Shown: positions 15,822 through 24,715 of the stretch, one piece after another | How positions within the stretch are numbered: position 1 is the first letter of the stretch | How the letters are laid out: every line of letters starts with the position of its first letter | DNA from: Verrucomicrobiota bacterium | Lineage (GTDB): Bacteria > Verrucomicrobiota > Verrucomicrobiia > Limisphaerales > UBA9464 | Assembly (NCBI GenBank): GCA_017309115.1 | Contig: JAFLEF010000034.1 | Span: 1 to 64,000 of the forward strand | Direction of reading: 5' to 3' | Length of the DNA: 64,000 nt | Position numbers and translations under genes: made by a program | The notes under the pieces: generated by a model | Seen by the model: only the letters and a program-made list of their open reading frames with translations | Database searches by the model: none | Told to the model about the DNA's origin: nothing

Positions 15822-17375
15822 TTACAATTCCACCTTGCGGCGCTGTTCCGCAATCCGGACGCCACGTTCGGTGCTGGCGTTGCGTGCACGACCATCGGCC
15901 CAGGTGCGCAAGCGGCTGATCTGTTCGTCCATCGTGCGAGCCAGCGGCACCGTTTGCTGGAGCGCATTCAGGACGTGAGACTGCTGTAACTCCGATTGCG
16001 CGTAAAACGCTTCGTAGAGCGCACTGTTGATGGCCTCCTCGATTTCCGCCCCGCTGAAGTCGTGAGCCGCTGCGGCCAGGACGGGCAAATCAAACTGTTC
16101 CGGTGACCGACCCCGTTTGCGCAGATGTACTCCGAGGATTTCACGGCGCTCGGGTTCGGCAGGAAGATCGACAAAAAAGATCTCGTCCAGACGACCCTTG
16201 CGGAGCAGTTCGGGCGGCAGGTGCGAAATGTCATTAGCCGTTGCCACCACGAAGACCGGGGCTGTCTTTTCACTCAGCCAAGTGAGGAACGTACCGAAGA
16301 CCCGGGCCGTTGTGCCTCCGTCGCTGGCGCCTCCACCGCCCGAGCCGGCAAAGGCCTTATCGATTTCGTCCACCCACAGGATGGCGGGCGCGACCGACTC
16401 CGCCACAGCAATGGCCCGGCGGACGTTTTCTTCCGAGGATCCCACGAGACTGCCGAACATCCGGCCCATGTCGAAGCGCAGCAGGGGCAACTGCCAAAGA
16501 GCGGAGATGGATTTCGCACACAGGCTTTTGCCACAGCCCTGAACTCCGAGAAGCAAAACGCCCTTGGGCGCGGGCAAGCCGAAGGCCCGGGCTTCGGCGG
16601 TGAATGCCGCGGACCGCTTGTTGAGCCAGTCCTTGAGCACACTGAGTCCGCCCACTTGGGCAAACGATTCCTGAGTGGCGTAGTACTCCAATAATCCGCT
16701 CTTCCGAATGATCTGCTGCTTCTCGGCAAACACTTCATTGACGTCCTCGCCACTGAGGCGGGAGTCCTTGACGATGATCTTGGCGAAGACGTTCTCCGCC
16801 TCGCCCAGCGTCAACCCCAGGGCCGCTTGTACCAGTCGTTCCCGGCCAGCCTCATCGAGATCAATCTGTACCTGCTTAAGTTCCCGGAGGTCGGCCAGAA
16901 TGCGGTCCAACAGACCGGAGAGGTCCTCCTTGGTGGGCAGCGGAAAACTCAGAAGGGTGATCTCCTTGTCGAGCTCCGCCGGAATCTCCACGACCGGGGA
17001 CACCAGAATGATCGTCTTGAAACTGTTCTTCAGGTGCAGCGCCACGTCCTTGAGCTTGCGTATGACGGCGTAGTTGGAACGGCTCAGGAACGGGTGGAAG
17101 TCCTTGAAGACAAAAATGGCCGGCTCGATCTGGTCCAGAACCTGATCTAAGGCAGCCACCGGATCCTTCGTGGTCGCACTGCGATTCTTCTGGCTTTGAA
17201 TGCTGGTTCCCGCCGGCACGAGTCCCGTGGAGTGGGCCCACTCGTACACTTTCTTACCTCGCCGCTGGGCGATTTCCATCACGATGGGGAGGACTCGGAG
17301 TTCCTCCGCCGTCTGAAGGTAGAGAATGGAATAGCGGGCGCGGATCAGGATCTCGAGTTCAGTGGCGAACGACAT
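15822..17375 (-). CDS. Ycf46-like AAA+ ATPase
   Basis: 517 residues. The N-terminal half (1-230) resembles the Ycf46 N-domain found in cyanobacteria and plastids ([42 protein letters not shown]). The C-terminal half is one AAA+ module: Walker [10 protein letters not shown] (about 275), Walker [12 protein letters not shown] (about 330), then sensor-1 [20 protein letters not shown] with the arginine finger and [12 protein letters not shown]. Cytosolic; the substrate is unknown (in cyanobacteria Ycf46 is linked to inorganic-carbon use). It is the last gene of a leftward cluster with a radical SAM gene and a tiny gene, 11 bases downstream of the latter. Confidence 0.88.
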   Translation of the reverse strand: MSFATELEILIRARYSILYLQTAEELRVLPIVMEIAQRRGKKVYEWAHSTGLVPAGTSIQSQKNRSATTKDPVAALDQVLDQIEPAIFVFKDFHPFLSRSNYAVIRKLKDVALHLKNSFKTIILVSPVVEIPAELDKEITLLSFPLPTKEDLSGLLDRILADLRELKQVQIDLDEAGRERLVQAALGLTLGEAENVFAKIIVKDSRLSGEDVNEVFAEKQQIIRKSGLLEYYATQESFAQVGGLSVLKDWLNKRSAAFTAEARAFGLPAPKGVLLLGVQGCGKSLCAKSISALWQLPLLRFDMGRMFGSLVGSSEENVRRAIAVAESVAPAILWVDEIDKAFAGSGGGGASDGGTTARVFGTFLTWLSEKTAPVFVVATANDISHLPPELLRKGRLDEIFFVDLPAEPERREILGVHLRKRGRSPEQFDLPVLAAAAHDFSGAEIEEAINSALYEAFYAQSELQQSHVLNALQQTVPLARTMDEQISRLRTWADGRARNASTERGVRIAEQRRKVEL

Positions 17376-17386
17376 ACGGGGGAGAG

Positions 17387-17569
17387 TCAGGAAGGGTTGG
17401 GCACCGGCGATTCCACGGACGGAAGGGTGGCGTCAGAGCTATCGGTGATCGGCCGAAGCACCAGGGCCAGTTCAGGGGTCAAATGATGCGCGAGAATACG
17501 TCCGTCCGGCAGCAGCAGCAATTCACTGCTGGCCTGGGGGTCATCAGTGGAATCAGGCAGGCGTGTCAT
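17387..17569 (-). CDS. Small hypothetical protein between radical SAM and AAA+ genes
   Basis: 60 residues, acidic and proline-rich at the C-terminus. The segment LLLLPDGRILAHHLTPELALVL resembles small conserved proteins that keep a single beta-alpha unit. Its ATG overlaps the stop of the radical SAM gene (ATGA, 17566-17569) and it ends 11 bases before the AAA+ start, so it is very likely translated in the same operon. Function unknown. Confidence 0.6.
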   Translation of the reverse strand: MTRLPDSTDDPQASSELLLLPDGRILAHHLTPELALVLRPITDSSDATLPSVESPVPNPS

Positions 17570-18432
17570 GGGATGAGGTTCAATCCCAGCGAGCGGGCCA
17601 GTTGAAAGGCTTCCCGCTCATCGGCCGGCGAAGTGGTCGCGCGCAGTTCCTCATGACGTCGGCTATGCCAGCCCGGCCAGAATCCCGAGCGAAGACTCAC
17701 CTTGGTCTCCGGGAGATTTCCCGCCAGCCACTCCGCCACCGGTTTCCAACAGCAGTGCACGTGACCCGGCATCAAGAGATGACGCACGATCAGTTCCGCC
17801 TGGCGGGCCGCCCAAAGCAGGTTCTCCTGGACGGTCTCCACGTAACGCGGAACTCGGGCCAGACGTTTCGCGCACCCATTCTGACCGAACTTGAAGTCGG
17901 CTACCCAGACATCGAACACACCTTCCAGAAGCTCGCGCGCCACCCCCGAGCCATGAGCGTTCGTCTTCCAAATGAGGCGAGCGTGTTCTGGGAGTTGGGC
18001 GGCCAGCGCCAACGCCGCGGGCAGATGAACCGTGGGTTCGCCGCCCAGAATCATGATTCCCCGCGCGCCCTGATTCAGAGCGTGTTCAGCGCGTTGGGCG
18101 AGGAATCGAAGTCCCGGGCAGTCTAGGCCGCTGATCACGCTGTCGCCCGCGCGGGGATTCCAGCTCTCCGCTCCCGTATTGCAGAAATCGCAGCGCAGAT
18201 CGCAACCGCTGAACGCGATCGCGAATAGCGGCGCCAGTTCGGCTTCGTCGCCCACTTCGGTCTGGTAGTGGAAGACCCGCGCCTCGACTCCGGCATGGCA
18301 GGGGCCGGTTTCGCCCTGCAGTCGGTTGGCACCACAGCGATGGGCGCAGAACTGGCAGTTCTGGAGCAGGGAGAGCGCGCGTTCGCTGCGTTCGCGGGCC
18401 AGACGAGAGCGGAGGACAGGACGAGCAGACAC
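17566..18432 (-). CDS. PflX-like radical SAM protein
   Basis: 288 residues. The radical SAM cluster motif is CDLRCDFC (Cys77, Cys81, Cys84), followed by the glycine-rich GGEPTVH block. An N-terminal cysteine set CQFCAHRC (26, 29, 33) plus Cys45 in GETGPC matches the COG1313/PflX subgroup, related to pyruvate-formate-lyase activating enzymes. Such proteins cleave S-adenosylmethionine reductively; the PflX target is unknown. Cytosolic and probably oxygen-sensitive. Coupled by ATGA to the 60-residue gene and then to the AAA+ gene, which suggests the three work together. Confidence 0.85.
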   Translation of the reverse strand: MSARPVLRSRLARERSERALSLLQNCQFCAHRCGANRLQGETGPCHAGVEARVFHYQTEVGDEAELAPLFAIAFSGCDLRCDFCNTGAESWNPRAGDSVISGLDCPGLRFLAQRAEHALNQGARGIMILGGEPTVHLPAALALAAQLPEHARLIWKTNAHGSGVARELLEGVFDVWVADFKFGQNGCAKRLARVPRYVETVQENLLWAARQAELIVRHLLMPGHVHCCWKPVAEWLAGNLPETKVSLRSGFWPGWHSRRHEELRATTSPADEREAFQLARSLGLNLIP

Positions 18433-18465
18433 CGGCGGTGGAGGGTGAAGGGTCCGGCCGGAGAA

Positions 18466-18696
18466 TCAGAGCCAGCGGCGCCACCATGGGGTGGGTTTGA
18501 GTCCTTGCGCAGAAACACTGGCGGCAAGGCGTTCCGCGAGGGTTGGCGGCACAGGGACTTGGTTCCGATCATCGCAAAGGACTTCCTCGACGGAAGCATA
18601 CTCCCGCGTGACGGCCGCCTGTTGATGGTGCTCAGCGGTTGTGTGTTCTTCGTGTTGCTCCCGAAGATCGTGGCGAAAACGGGGATCGGAGTTCAT
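18466..18696 (-). CDS. Small hypothetical protein downstream of ECF sigma factor
   Basis: 76 residues, soluble, rich in His, Glu and Arg, with the segment REYASVEEVLCDDRNQVPVP and a C-terminal PPTLAERLAASV...WWRRWL tail. It starts 5 bases after the sigma-factor stop on the same strand, so it is likely co-translated. It has no membrane segment, unlike a usual anti-sigma factor, and I do not recognise the family; the neighbourhood suggests it may modulate the sigma factor. Confidence 0.6.
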   Translation of the reverse strand: MNSDPRFRHDLREQHEEHTTAEHHQQAAVTREYASVEEVLCDDRNQVPVPPTLAERLAASVSAQGLKPTPWWRRWL

Positions 18697-18701
18697 CGGA
18701 G

Positions 18702-19268
18702 TCAGGCGGTTTTGGCGAAGGCGGTGGCGAAGGCCCGGCGGGCCCGGTGAAGTTTGCCGCGAACGGCATCGGAAGACTGTTGGGTCAGCTGACCAATCTG
18801 CTCGTAGCTGAGCTGTTCGTCAGCCACCAGCAACAGGAGGAGGCGATATTCCTCGGGAAGCGCTTCTAGGGTCGTCTGGATCCGTTCGCCGAGCTCTTTG
18901 GTTTCCAGAACGCGCAGGGGACTTTCGGCGGGACCGGCCAAATGATCGAAGGTCTCTTCGTCGGGAGCCGTATGGATGTTCCGCGCTGACCAGCGTTGCC
19001 GCAGATTCGAGCAGTGGTTCAACGTGATGCGGTAAAGCCACGTCCGGACATCAGCGTCGCCCCGAAATTCGGCAATTTTCCCAAATGCTTTGAGAAACAC
19101 ATCGTGGGCGGCGTCCTCGGCCTGCTGCGGATCTCCCAGCAAACGGAGCGCGAGGTAGTAGACCGGGCGACTGTGGGCGGCGTAGAGCGCTGCGAAATCG
19201 GCCGGCAAGCCGACCGGCGGATCCAGGGAAAGGGCCTCGGGAGACGAAGAGTCCCGAGTTTCAGCCAT
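18702..19268 (-). CDS. RNA polymerase sigma factor, ECF subfamily
   Basis: 188 residues from ATG 19268 (an in-frame GTG at 19277 is possible). Region 2 reads FAALYAAHSRPVYYLALRLLGDPQQAEDAAHDVFLKAF with the -10 recognition helix; region 4 is LPEEYRLLLLLVADEQLSYEQIGQLTQQSSDAVRGKLHRAR, a helix-turn-helix for the -35 element. The linker is long and acidic. Divergent from the VanY-like peptidase gene across 230 bases. Its small downstream partner (76 residues) may be the regulator. The regulon is unknown. Confidence 0.92.
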   Translation of the reverse strand: MAETRDSSSPEALSLDPPVGLPADFAALYAAHSRPVYYLALRLLGDPQQAEDAAHDVFLKAFGKIAEFRGDADVRTWLYRITLNHCSNLRQRWSARNIHTAPDEETFDHLAGPAESPLRVLETKELGERIQTTLEALPEEYRLLLLLVADEQLSYEQIGQLTQQSSDAVRGKLHRARRAFATAFAKTA

Positions 19269-19497
19269 GGCGGTCACGCTACGTTGGACCGACTTCCGAG
19301 GAAAGCCTCACGCACCAGATCGGAACTCACCCGCCCTCACCCCATTCCGTTTGCTTCCGATCTTGAGCTTGATTTGCCAATGCTGTCAGGCTCTCGGGAA
19401 GGCCAGAGGGGAAAGGGATGGCTGACCTAATTTGCCAGGGCGGACTCTCCACCAGTCCTAACCCAGCTTGGCCAATCAGGTGACGTCTAGTCGCTGC

Positions 19498-20094
19498 ATG
19501 AATCTCTACCCCATCTGGTCCTCCGAATCGAATGGCCTACCGGGTGCGTCCCCGGATCCCCAGGCTGGTCGCGGCACGTATGCTGAGACTATTTCCGCCC
19601 TGCTCCAGGCTTTGGGCGTTCCGGACGATTACGGCCCGAGCCGCGGTCTGGATCTCCAGCCTGAGGCCACCGAACTGGTCACCGCCCGGGTCTTGCCGGA
19701 CGGACGGGAGATTCGCCTGACTCCCGAAGTCGCGGCCAGTTGGCAGGCGATGTCCCTGGCGGCCAGCGCCGATCGGGTGACCCTCCTTTTGATTTCCGGT
19801 TTTCGCTCGGTGGCGTACCAGCGCCAGATCATTGAACGCAAACTGGCCCGCGGCGAAAGCCTGGATCAGATCCTTCGGGTGAATGCAGCTCCCGGATACA
19901 GCGAACATCACACTGGCCGGGCCATCGACATCGGCACTCCTGGATCACCGCCGCTGGAGGAAGAGTTCGAGAACACAGAAGCGTTTCGTTGGCTGCAACT
20001 TCATGCAGCCCAGTACGGATTCTCCCTCACCTATCCCCGCTTCAATCTCCATCGGATTGTTTACGAACCCTGGCACTGGCTCCATCGCCGTTAG
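19498..20094 (+). CDS. VanY-type D-alanyl-D-alanine carboxypeptidase (M15B)
   Basis: 198 residues from ATG 19498 (upstream in-frame TTG 19468 and GTG 19480 are less likely). It shows the family motifs GFRSVAYQ (101-108), PGYSEHHTGRAID (122-134), giving the zinc His and Asp, and EPWHW (190-194), giving the catalytic Glu and final zinc His. It would trim the terminal D-Ala of peptidoglycan stem peptides. No clear signal peptide is present, unusual for an envelope enzyme, so either the true start is elsewhere or it acts in the cytoplasm. Isolated gene followed by a 461-base gap. Confidence 0.85.
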   Translation: MNLYPIWSSESNGLPGASPDPQAGRGTYAETISALLQALGVPDDYGPSRGLDLQPEATELVTARVLPDGREIRLTPEVAASWQAMSLAASADRVTLLLISGFRSVAYQRQIIERKLARGESLDQILRVNAAPGYSEHHTGRAIDIGTPGSPPLEEEFENTEAFRWLQLHAAQYGFSLTYPRFNLHRIVYEPWHWLHRR

Positions 20095-20555
20095 CCTAGG
20101 TCCGACAGCATCAGTCCACTTCGCGCCTCCGACGAGACTCCGACGCGAAGCATGTGGACCGGATTAGCCCTGACGTGGCGGCGCTTATTTCGCCGCCGGT
20201 TGGCCGTCGCTACGACTCAAAACGTTCCATGACGTGTCTGCTTCCCCTGAGCCCTTCGACGGGGGTCGCCTCAGCCCGTCGTCCAGAACGGGTGACCAAC
20301 TACGACCAAATCGTGGTCCCGCTTCTCCCAACACCAAACAGGCTGGCCAACCCCCAATGCGGACTGGGCGCAAGCAACCGCCAATCTTTGGCAAACCACC
20401 GTCGGGCGGCAGCCCATAAACCGAGTAGATTAACTTCGGCGCGTGGTTCGCGAAGTTGTGCGCCAGTCCGCCGAGTGCTAAGGATGCCGAAGACCGATTC
20501 CGGGGAGGTTAACACTTCGTCGGTTCGTCCAAAACGTTAACCAACACTGTTTGTC
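20095..20555. other. Gene-free 461-base region upstream of dps with several inverted repeats
   Basis: No credible gene is seen; the short open frames here lack family likeness and overlap one another. Structures: GTCCAC-TTCGCG (around 20113-20124) pairing with CGCGAA and GTGGAC near 20151-20163 with a small bulge; GGCGGCG (20177-20183) and CGCCGCC (20191-20197) around a 7-base loop without a T run; and GGTTAAC / GTTAACC flanking about 22 bases at roughly 20506-20541, just before the dps start. The last pair is a possible operator for dps. Confidence 0.4.
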
Positions 20556-21038
20556 ATGAGCAAAACCATCATCCAATCCGCCGCCGTCAAATCGAAGCAG
20601 GACACGCGTCTCGTGGAGGCCCTCAACTTGGTTTTGGCCGATTCCTACGCGCTGATGTCGCTAACGCATCTCGCCCACTGGAATGTGGAGGGACCGGGTT
20701 TCTTCTCCTTGCACAAGGCGTTCGAGGACCAATACGAGGACCTGTTCGAAGCGGTGGACGAAATCGCCGAGCGGATTCGCGCTCTCGAACACTACGCCAT
20801 TGGCGGCCTAACAAAACTCGCCCGCACCGCCGGGATGGAGGAGTTTACTTCCCCGCAATCTCAAAAGGACTACGTCGCCAGTCTCATCGTGGCCCACGAA
20901 AAGGTCATCGACGACGCGGCCCGCGCCCGGGATCTGTCGGGTGAATTTGAGGATCCGGAGACCCAGGACCTGATGATCAAGCGGATCCAAAGCCACCAAA
21001 AAACCGTCTGGATGCTGAAGAGCTTCCTGCGGTCCTGA
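20556..21038 (+). CDS. dps: Dps-family DNA-protecting ferritin
   Basis: 160 residues. The ferroxidase signature is intact: His41 in HWNVEGPGFF, His53 in SLHKAF, Asp68 and Glu72 in AVDEIAERI, with the 12-15-4 spacing of the family. It oxidises Fe(II) with hydrogen peroxide and stores iron in a dodecamer, shielding DNA in stress. A lysine-bearing flexible N-terminus (about 1-15) could bind DNA. Preceded by a long non-coding region with the GGTTAAC/GTTAACC repeat, a plausible site of stress control; a 166-residue unknown gene follows by 12 bases. Confidence 0.95.
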   Translation: MSKTIIQSAAVKSKQDTRLVEALNLVLADSYALMSLTHLAHWNVEGPGFFSLHKAFEDQYEDLFEAVDEIAERIRALEHYAIGGLTKLARTAGMEEFTSPQSQKDYVASLIVAHEKVIDDAARARDLSGEFEDPETQDLMIKRIQSHQKTVWMLKSFLRS

Positions 21039-21050
21039 TCAATTCCGACC

Positions 21051-21551
21051 ATGGCATCCTCGGTCCAATCCTGTCCCCCAGCCAAACTAGCGGCTGACTG
21101 CTCCGCGACGTCCTGTCGTGGCGGCTGCGCCTTGGAAGTTATCGACGAACTGCTGGCGCGGACGGATTCGGTTCGAGGGGAGGATGCCGACTTGCTTCTG
21201 GATTTGCGGTCTTGGATTCGTCGGCGGGAGGATGCCGAAGCGGTGCTCCGGACCTTCTGTGAATTAAGGCGTCGTTTGGAGCACCGGGAGTATCTGGCGT
21301 TTTTCCGGCTGCGCCGCTGGCTGGAGAACCACTTGATCGCCGAAGTGCGCGTTTGTCCCGCCGCGGAACCCCGGCCGGTTCCGGTGCGTCTCCAGTACTT
21401 CTGCTTGGAAGCCATTCGGCGCGCCTCGTTGTGTTCGGCCTTGGGATCCGGGGAGCCCCTGCTGGCTCCCCGGGTCCAGTTTGTGTATCGGACTCAGCCT
21501 TCCTCGGATGAACCGTCGATTTCGTCCCGGTCGGTTTCCGCTGTCGGTTAA
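21051..21551 (+). CDS. Hypothetical protein downstream of dps
   Basis: 166 residues. The N-terminus is cysteine-rich (Cys at about 8, 17, 22 and 26), followed by a highly charged helical region with Arg/Glu/Leu heptad-like pattern (LLDLRSWIRRREDAEAVLRT) and a basic C-terminal part. No signal or membrane segment. It lies 12 bases after dps. I recognise no family; a shadow of the other strand is not excluded, since reverse frames are also open here. Confidence 0.45.
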   Translation: MASSVQSCPPAKLAADCSATSCRGGCALEVIDELLARTDSVRGEDADLLLDLRSWIRRREDAEAVLRTFCELRRRLEHREYLAFFRLRRWLENHLIAEVRVCPAAEPRPVPVRLQYFCLEAIRRASLCSALGSGEPLLAPRVQFVYRTQPSSDEPSISSRSVSAVG

Positions 21552-21617
21552 GCCCCGGCCGAGGTTCCAAATCGACTTTGTCCGAAGCGGCGGTTCATCC
21601 TCAGCCGGTTCACCGGC

Positions 21618-22460
21618 ATGAGACTCGATTCGCACCAACACTTCTGGAGATACAGCGCGGCCGAATACCCGTGGATTCCTCCCGCATCGGCTTTGGCTAG
21701 GGACTGGCTTCCGGCCGATCTGGAGTCCTTGCAGAAGCCATTGAACTTCGACGGTTCCATCGCGGTGCAGGCGCGCCAGTCGCTCACCGAGTCCCAATGG
21801 CTGCTCGCGCTCGCCGAGGCCGATCCCCGAATTCAGGGCGTGGTTGGGTGGGTGGATCTTCAGAACGACCGAGTCGAAGATGAATTAGTCCCGCTGGCTC
21901 GGCATCCCAAGTTTGTCGGGGTTCGACATGTCGTGCAGGACGAACCCGATGATGAGTTTGTCCTTCGACCAGCCTTTCAGCGTGGATTGCAGCGCCTGCG
22001 CGATCATGGCCTTCGCTATGACCTTCTGGTGTATCCTCGCCAGTTGCCTGCCACCATCCGCTTGGTGGAAGCGTTTCCCGAACAACCTTTCGTGTTGGAT
22101 CACATTGCCAAGCCGCTGATTCGTGAGGCGAAGATTTCCCCGTGGCGGGAGCAGATTCGCGAACTCGCCCGATTCCCCCACGTGCACTGCAAAATCTCCG
22201 GAATGATCACGGAGGCGGATCATGTCCACTGGCAACCCACCGACCTGGCGCCATATCTGGAAGTTATTCTGGAGGCCTTTGGACCGTCCCGCCTGATGTT
22301 TGGTTCCGACTGGCCGGTGTGCCTGTTGGCGGGAAGCTACGAGCGCGTGTTCCGAGTGGTGGATGAATACCTCACCACCCGGGCGACTTGGACTGAAGAG
22401 GAACGGGCGAGATTCTGGGGTGAAAACTGCGCCCGCTTCTACGGAGTTCGGATGGGCTAG
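21618..22460 (+). CDS. Amidohydrolase of the COG3618 lactonase-like family
   Basis: 280 residues, a TIM-barrel metal hydrolase. It starts MRLDSHQHFWRYSAAEYPWI, the N-terminal HxH-type signature shared with L-rhamnono/L-fucono-1,4-lactonases and 2-pyrone-4,6-dicarboxylate hydrolases. Later blocks fit: VGVRHVVQDEPDD, LDHIAKP (barrel strand with His), HCKISGMITEADH and MFGSDWPVC (Asp of the metal site). The sugar lactonase role is a family-level inference. It is convergent with the AspT-like transporter gene. Confidence 0.88.
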   Translation: MRLDSHQHFWRYSAAEYPWIPPASALARDWLPADLESLQKPLNFDGSIAVQARQSLTESQWLLALAEADPRIQGVVGWVDLQNDRVEDELVPLARHPKFVGVRHVVQDEPDDEFVLRPAFQRGLQRLRDHGLRYDLLVYPRQLPATIRLVEAFPEQPFVLDHIAKPLIREAKISPWREQIRELARFPHVHCKISGMITEADHVHWQPTDLAPYLEVILEAFGPSRLMFGSDWPVCLLAGSYERVFRVVDEYLTTRATWTEEERARFWGENCARFYGVRMG

Positions 22461-22470
22461 CCGGTCGCCA

Positions 22471-24147
22471 CTACGAAAAGGCGATGATGAGCACCTGACC
22501 AGCAATGATCCGCAGGATCATGGTCAAAGGATACACGGTCGCGTAAGCGATCAGGGGCGCGTCCGATCCGGCGGTATTACTGGCAAACGCCAAGGCAGGG
22601 GGATCGGTCATGCTGCCGGCCACCAAGCCGCAAGTGGTCATGAAATTCTGTTTGAGAAGGCGGCGACCCAGCCAGCCCACCAAAAGAATTGGGACGACTG
22701 TGATGATAATTCCAGCAAGCGCCCATTTAACGCCTTGTTCGCTCAGAAACGTCTCGCCGAATTTCTCGCCTGACTTCACTCCGACACAAGCGAGGAAGAG
22801 CGCAATGCCAAGTTCACGCAGGGCCAAATTCGCGGTGCCAGGCATGTACCATACCAGGCCCCCAATTCGACCGACGCGACTCAGAATCAGGGCCACCAGC
22901 AGCGGACCCCCAGCCAGACCCAATCGAATCGGCACCGGCAATCCAGGTACCTGAAACGGGATCAGACCAGCGACCACGCCCAAGGCCAGTCCGAGAAAGA
23001 ATGGGACAAAGTTGGTCTGGTCGAGAGCCTTGATGGAATTGCCCAACCGCTTGGCGGCCCGGTCCAGATTCTCCGGCCGCCCGATCAACTGAACGATGTC
23101 CCCAAACTGAAGCGTCATGCTGGGGACGGCGGCGAATGAGAGTTCCGCCCGGGTCACTCGGGAAATGGAGACGCGGAACGCATTCTGCAAATCGAGTTCG
23201 GCGACCGTCATTCCCAAGACTTCCTTGTTGGTCACGGCCACCCGCCGAATGGTGAGGGTGCCAGGGGCCTTGGTCAGATCGTCAGCGCTCGCGCGACCCA
23301 CCACCAACTGAAAGGTCTTGAGCACCGAGGGAGATCCCACCGCGAGCAGGGTGTCCCCCAAATGGACCAAGGTATCTCCCGAGGGAGACGTCGCCTCGAC
23401 ATTTCCCTGCCGACGCACCCGGGACACGACCAAGCCGTTGGCGACCAACTCCGTCACTTGATCCAGTCGTAAGCCATCCAGATTGGGGTTGGTGACCTCC
23501 ACATTTAAGCGGTCGATGACCAGGGCCGACTTCGATTGCTCAGCCTTGAACTCGGTCGCCTCGCTTTCCGGGTTGATCCGGAACACGAAGCGTAGGAAGA
23601 GCAACGTGCCAATAATTCCAACGATGCCTCCGGGATAGGCAATCGAGTAACCGATTCCCGGCATCGCCAATTGCTCCGGCGAAGCTCCAGTCGACCGCAA
23701 GGCATCTGTCGCCGCGCCCAGAGCTGGGGTATTGGTCGTGGCTCCCGCAAACAATCCGACCATGGCGGCCAGATCAATTCCCAGCCACCGGGACAAGAAC
23801 AAGGACAGCAGAACTCCCAGCAACACCACGGCAAACGCCATCAGGTTCAACGTCAGACCCTGTTTTCGAAGGGAACTGAAGAACCCGGGGCCCAACTGCA
23901 GACCGATGGAGTAGACAAACAACGCCAGCCCGAATTCCTGCAGAAACTGACGGATGGTGGGTTCGATTCGGTAACCCAAATGTCCCATCAGCAGTCCCGC
24001 GAACAGCACCCCCGCCGTCCCCAGACCGATTCCTCGAAACTTTACGCTGCCCAATGCGATTCCCGCAGCCGCAATGAGCGACACCAACAACAACGCCCCG
24101 GCAACGGGTTGACTGGCGGAAAGCGTGTCGCCGAAAAGGTGCGTCAT
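22471..24147 (-). CDS. AspT/YidE-type transporter with two RCK-C domains
   Basis: 558 residues from the ATG overlapping the upstream stop (ATGA, 24144-24147). Two membrane halves of the Asp-Al exchanger duplication domain (about 10-165 and 375-555) each have five or more helices (GLALFVYSIGLQLGPGFF; the repeat LALFLACVGVKSGEKFGETF). Between them lie two TrkA-C/RCK-C domains (about 190-360) including VVSRVRRQGNV and FGDIVQLIGRPENLDRAAKRLG. The family exchanges amino or dicarboxylic acids (AspT) or is of unknown substrate (YidE, YbjL). Third gene in an overlapping leftward unit after LysR and a lipoprotein, so it may be LysR-controlled. Confidence 0.88.
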   Translation of the reverse strand: MTHLFGDTLSASQPVAGALLLVSLIAAAGIALGSVKFRGIGLGTAGVLFAGLLMGHLGYRIEPTIRQFLQEFGLALFVYSIGLQLGPGFFSSLRKQGLTLNLMAFAVVLLGVLLSLFLSRWLGIDLAAMVGLFAGATTNTPALGAATDALRSTGASPEQLAMPGIGYSIAYPGGIVGIIGTLLFLRFVFRINPESEATEFKAEQSKSALVIDRLNVEVTNPNLDGLRLDQVTELVANGLVVSRVRRQGNVEATSPSGDTLVHLGDTLLAVGSPSVLKTFQLVVGRASADDLTKAPGTLTIRRVAVTNKEVLGMTVAELDLQNAFRVSISRVTRAELSFAAVPSMTLQFGDIVQLIGRPENLDRAAKRLGNSIKALDQTNFVPFFLGLALGVVAGLIPFQVPGLPVPIRLGLAGGPLLVALILSRVGRIGGLVWYMPGTANLALRELGIALFLACVGVKSGEKFGETFLSEQGVKWALAGIIITVVPILLVGWLGRRLLKQNFMTTCGLVAGSMTDPPALAFASNTAGSDAPLIAYATVYPLTMILRIIAGQVLIIAFS

Positions 24148-24674
24148 TTCTCGGAATGCGAGAGTTGCCAACCCAAAGCGCCCAGCCAGTTCTCGATCAT
24201 GTACTCGATCAGCGGCACCGGCGAATCGTCATCCATAAAGGGCTGAAGGTCCTCCGGAGTCTGCACGATCCGCTGGGAACCCGACTTCACCACTGCGCCC
24301 GAAGGGCCGGTGATCGTGTAGTTGAAGGCAATCACCGCCGGTGTGTTGTCTCCGGTGATCCGAATCGGAAACGCCCCACCCGGATCCGGGATGACGCCGG
24401 CCTGATCGATTTCCGTGAACACAAAGTGCACGGTGTATCCGGCCGGGATGGATGACTGAGCCTGTCGATCTACTTCCTCTTGCAGGCGCGGCAGGACCAC
24501 CGGAGCGGTTTGCTCACGGGTCATGCCCGGTATCTGCAGATCGCTAAAACGAGCGGGATCCTGAAATTCCACGGTGGCGTGCCCACCCCTGGGGCTCGTG
24601 GCGCAGCCGATCAACAGGACAGCCAAAGCGGCCCCTGACCAACAGAGTCGAACGACGCGGGAAAAAATTTTCAT
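24144..24674 (-). CDS. Lipoprotein, DUF3016-like
   Basis: 176 residues from ATG 24674, which gives a clean lipoprotein signal ending LLIGC (Cys24); an upstream GTG at 24719 overlaps the LysR stop but would bury the signal. The mature part begins HATVEFQDPARFSDLQ, like the V-x-F-x-D-P-x-x-F-x-D pattern of DUF3016 proteins. Sandwiched between LysR and the transporter with overlaps. Envelope protein of unknown function; the family call is moderate. Confidence 0.65.
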   Translation of the reverse strand: MKIFSRVVRLCWSGAALAVLLIGCATSPRGGHATVEFQDPARFSDLQIPGMTREQTAPVVLPRLQEEVDRQAQSSIPAGYTVHFVFTEIDQAGVIPDPGGAFPIRITGDNTPAVIAFNYTITGPSGAVVKSGSQRIVQTPEDLQPFMDDDSPVPLIEYMIENWLGALGWQLSHSEK

Positions 24675-24715
24675 GGGAACAGGGTTGCTGGAGAAGCCCC
24701 GGTCCCCGTTGGGCG

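Noticed and set aside
20177..20197. GC-rich hairpin before dps considered as terminator for the VanY-type gene
   Set aside because: No T run follows on either strand.
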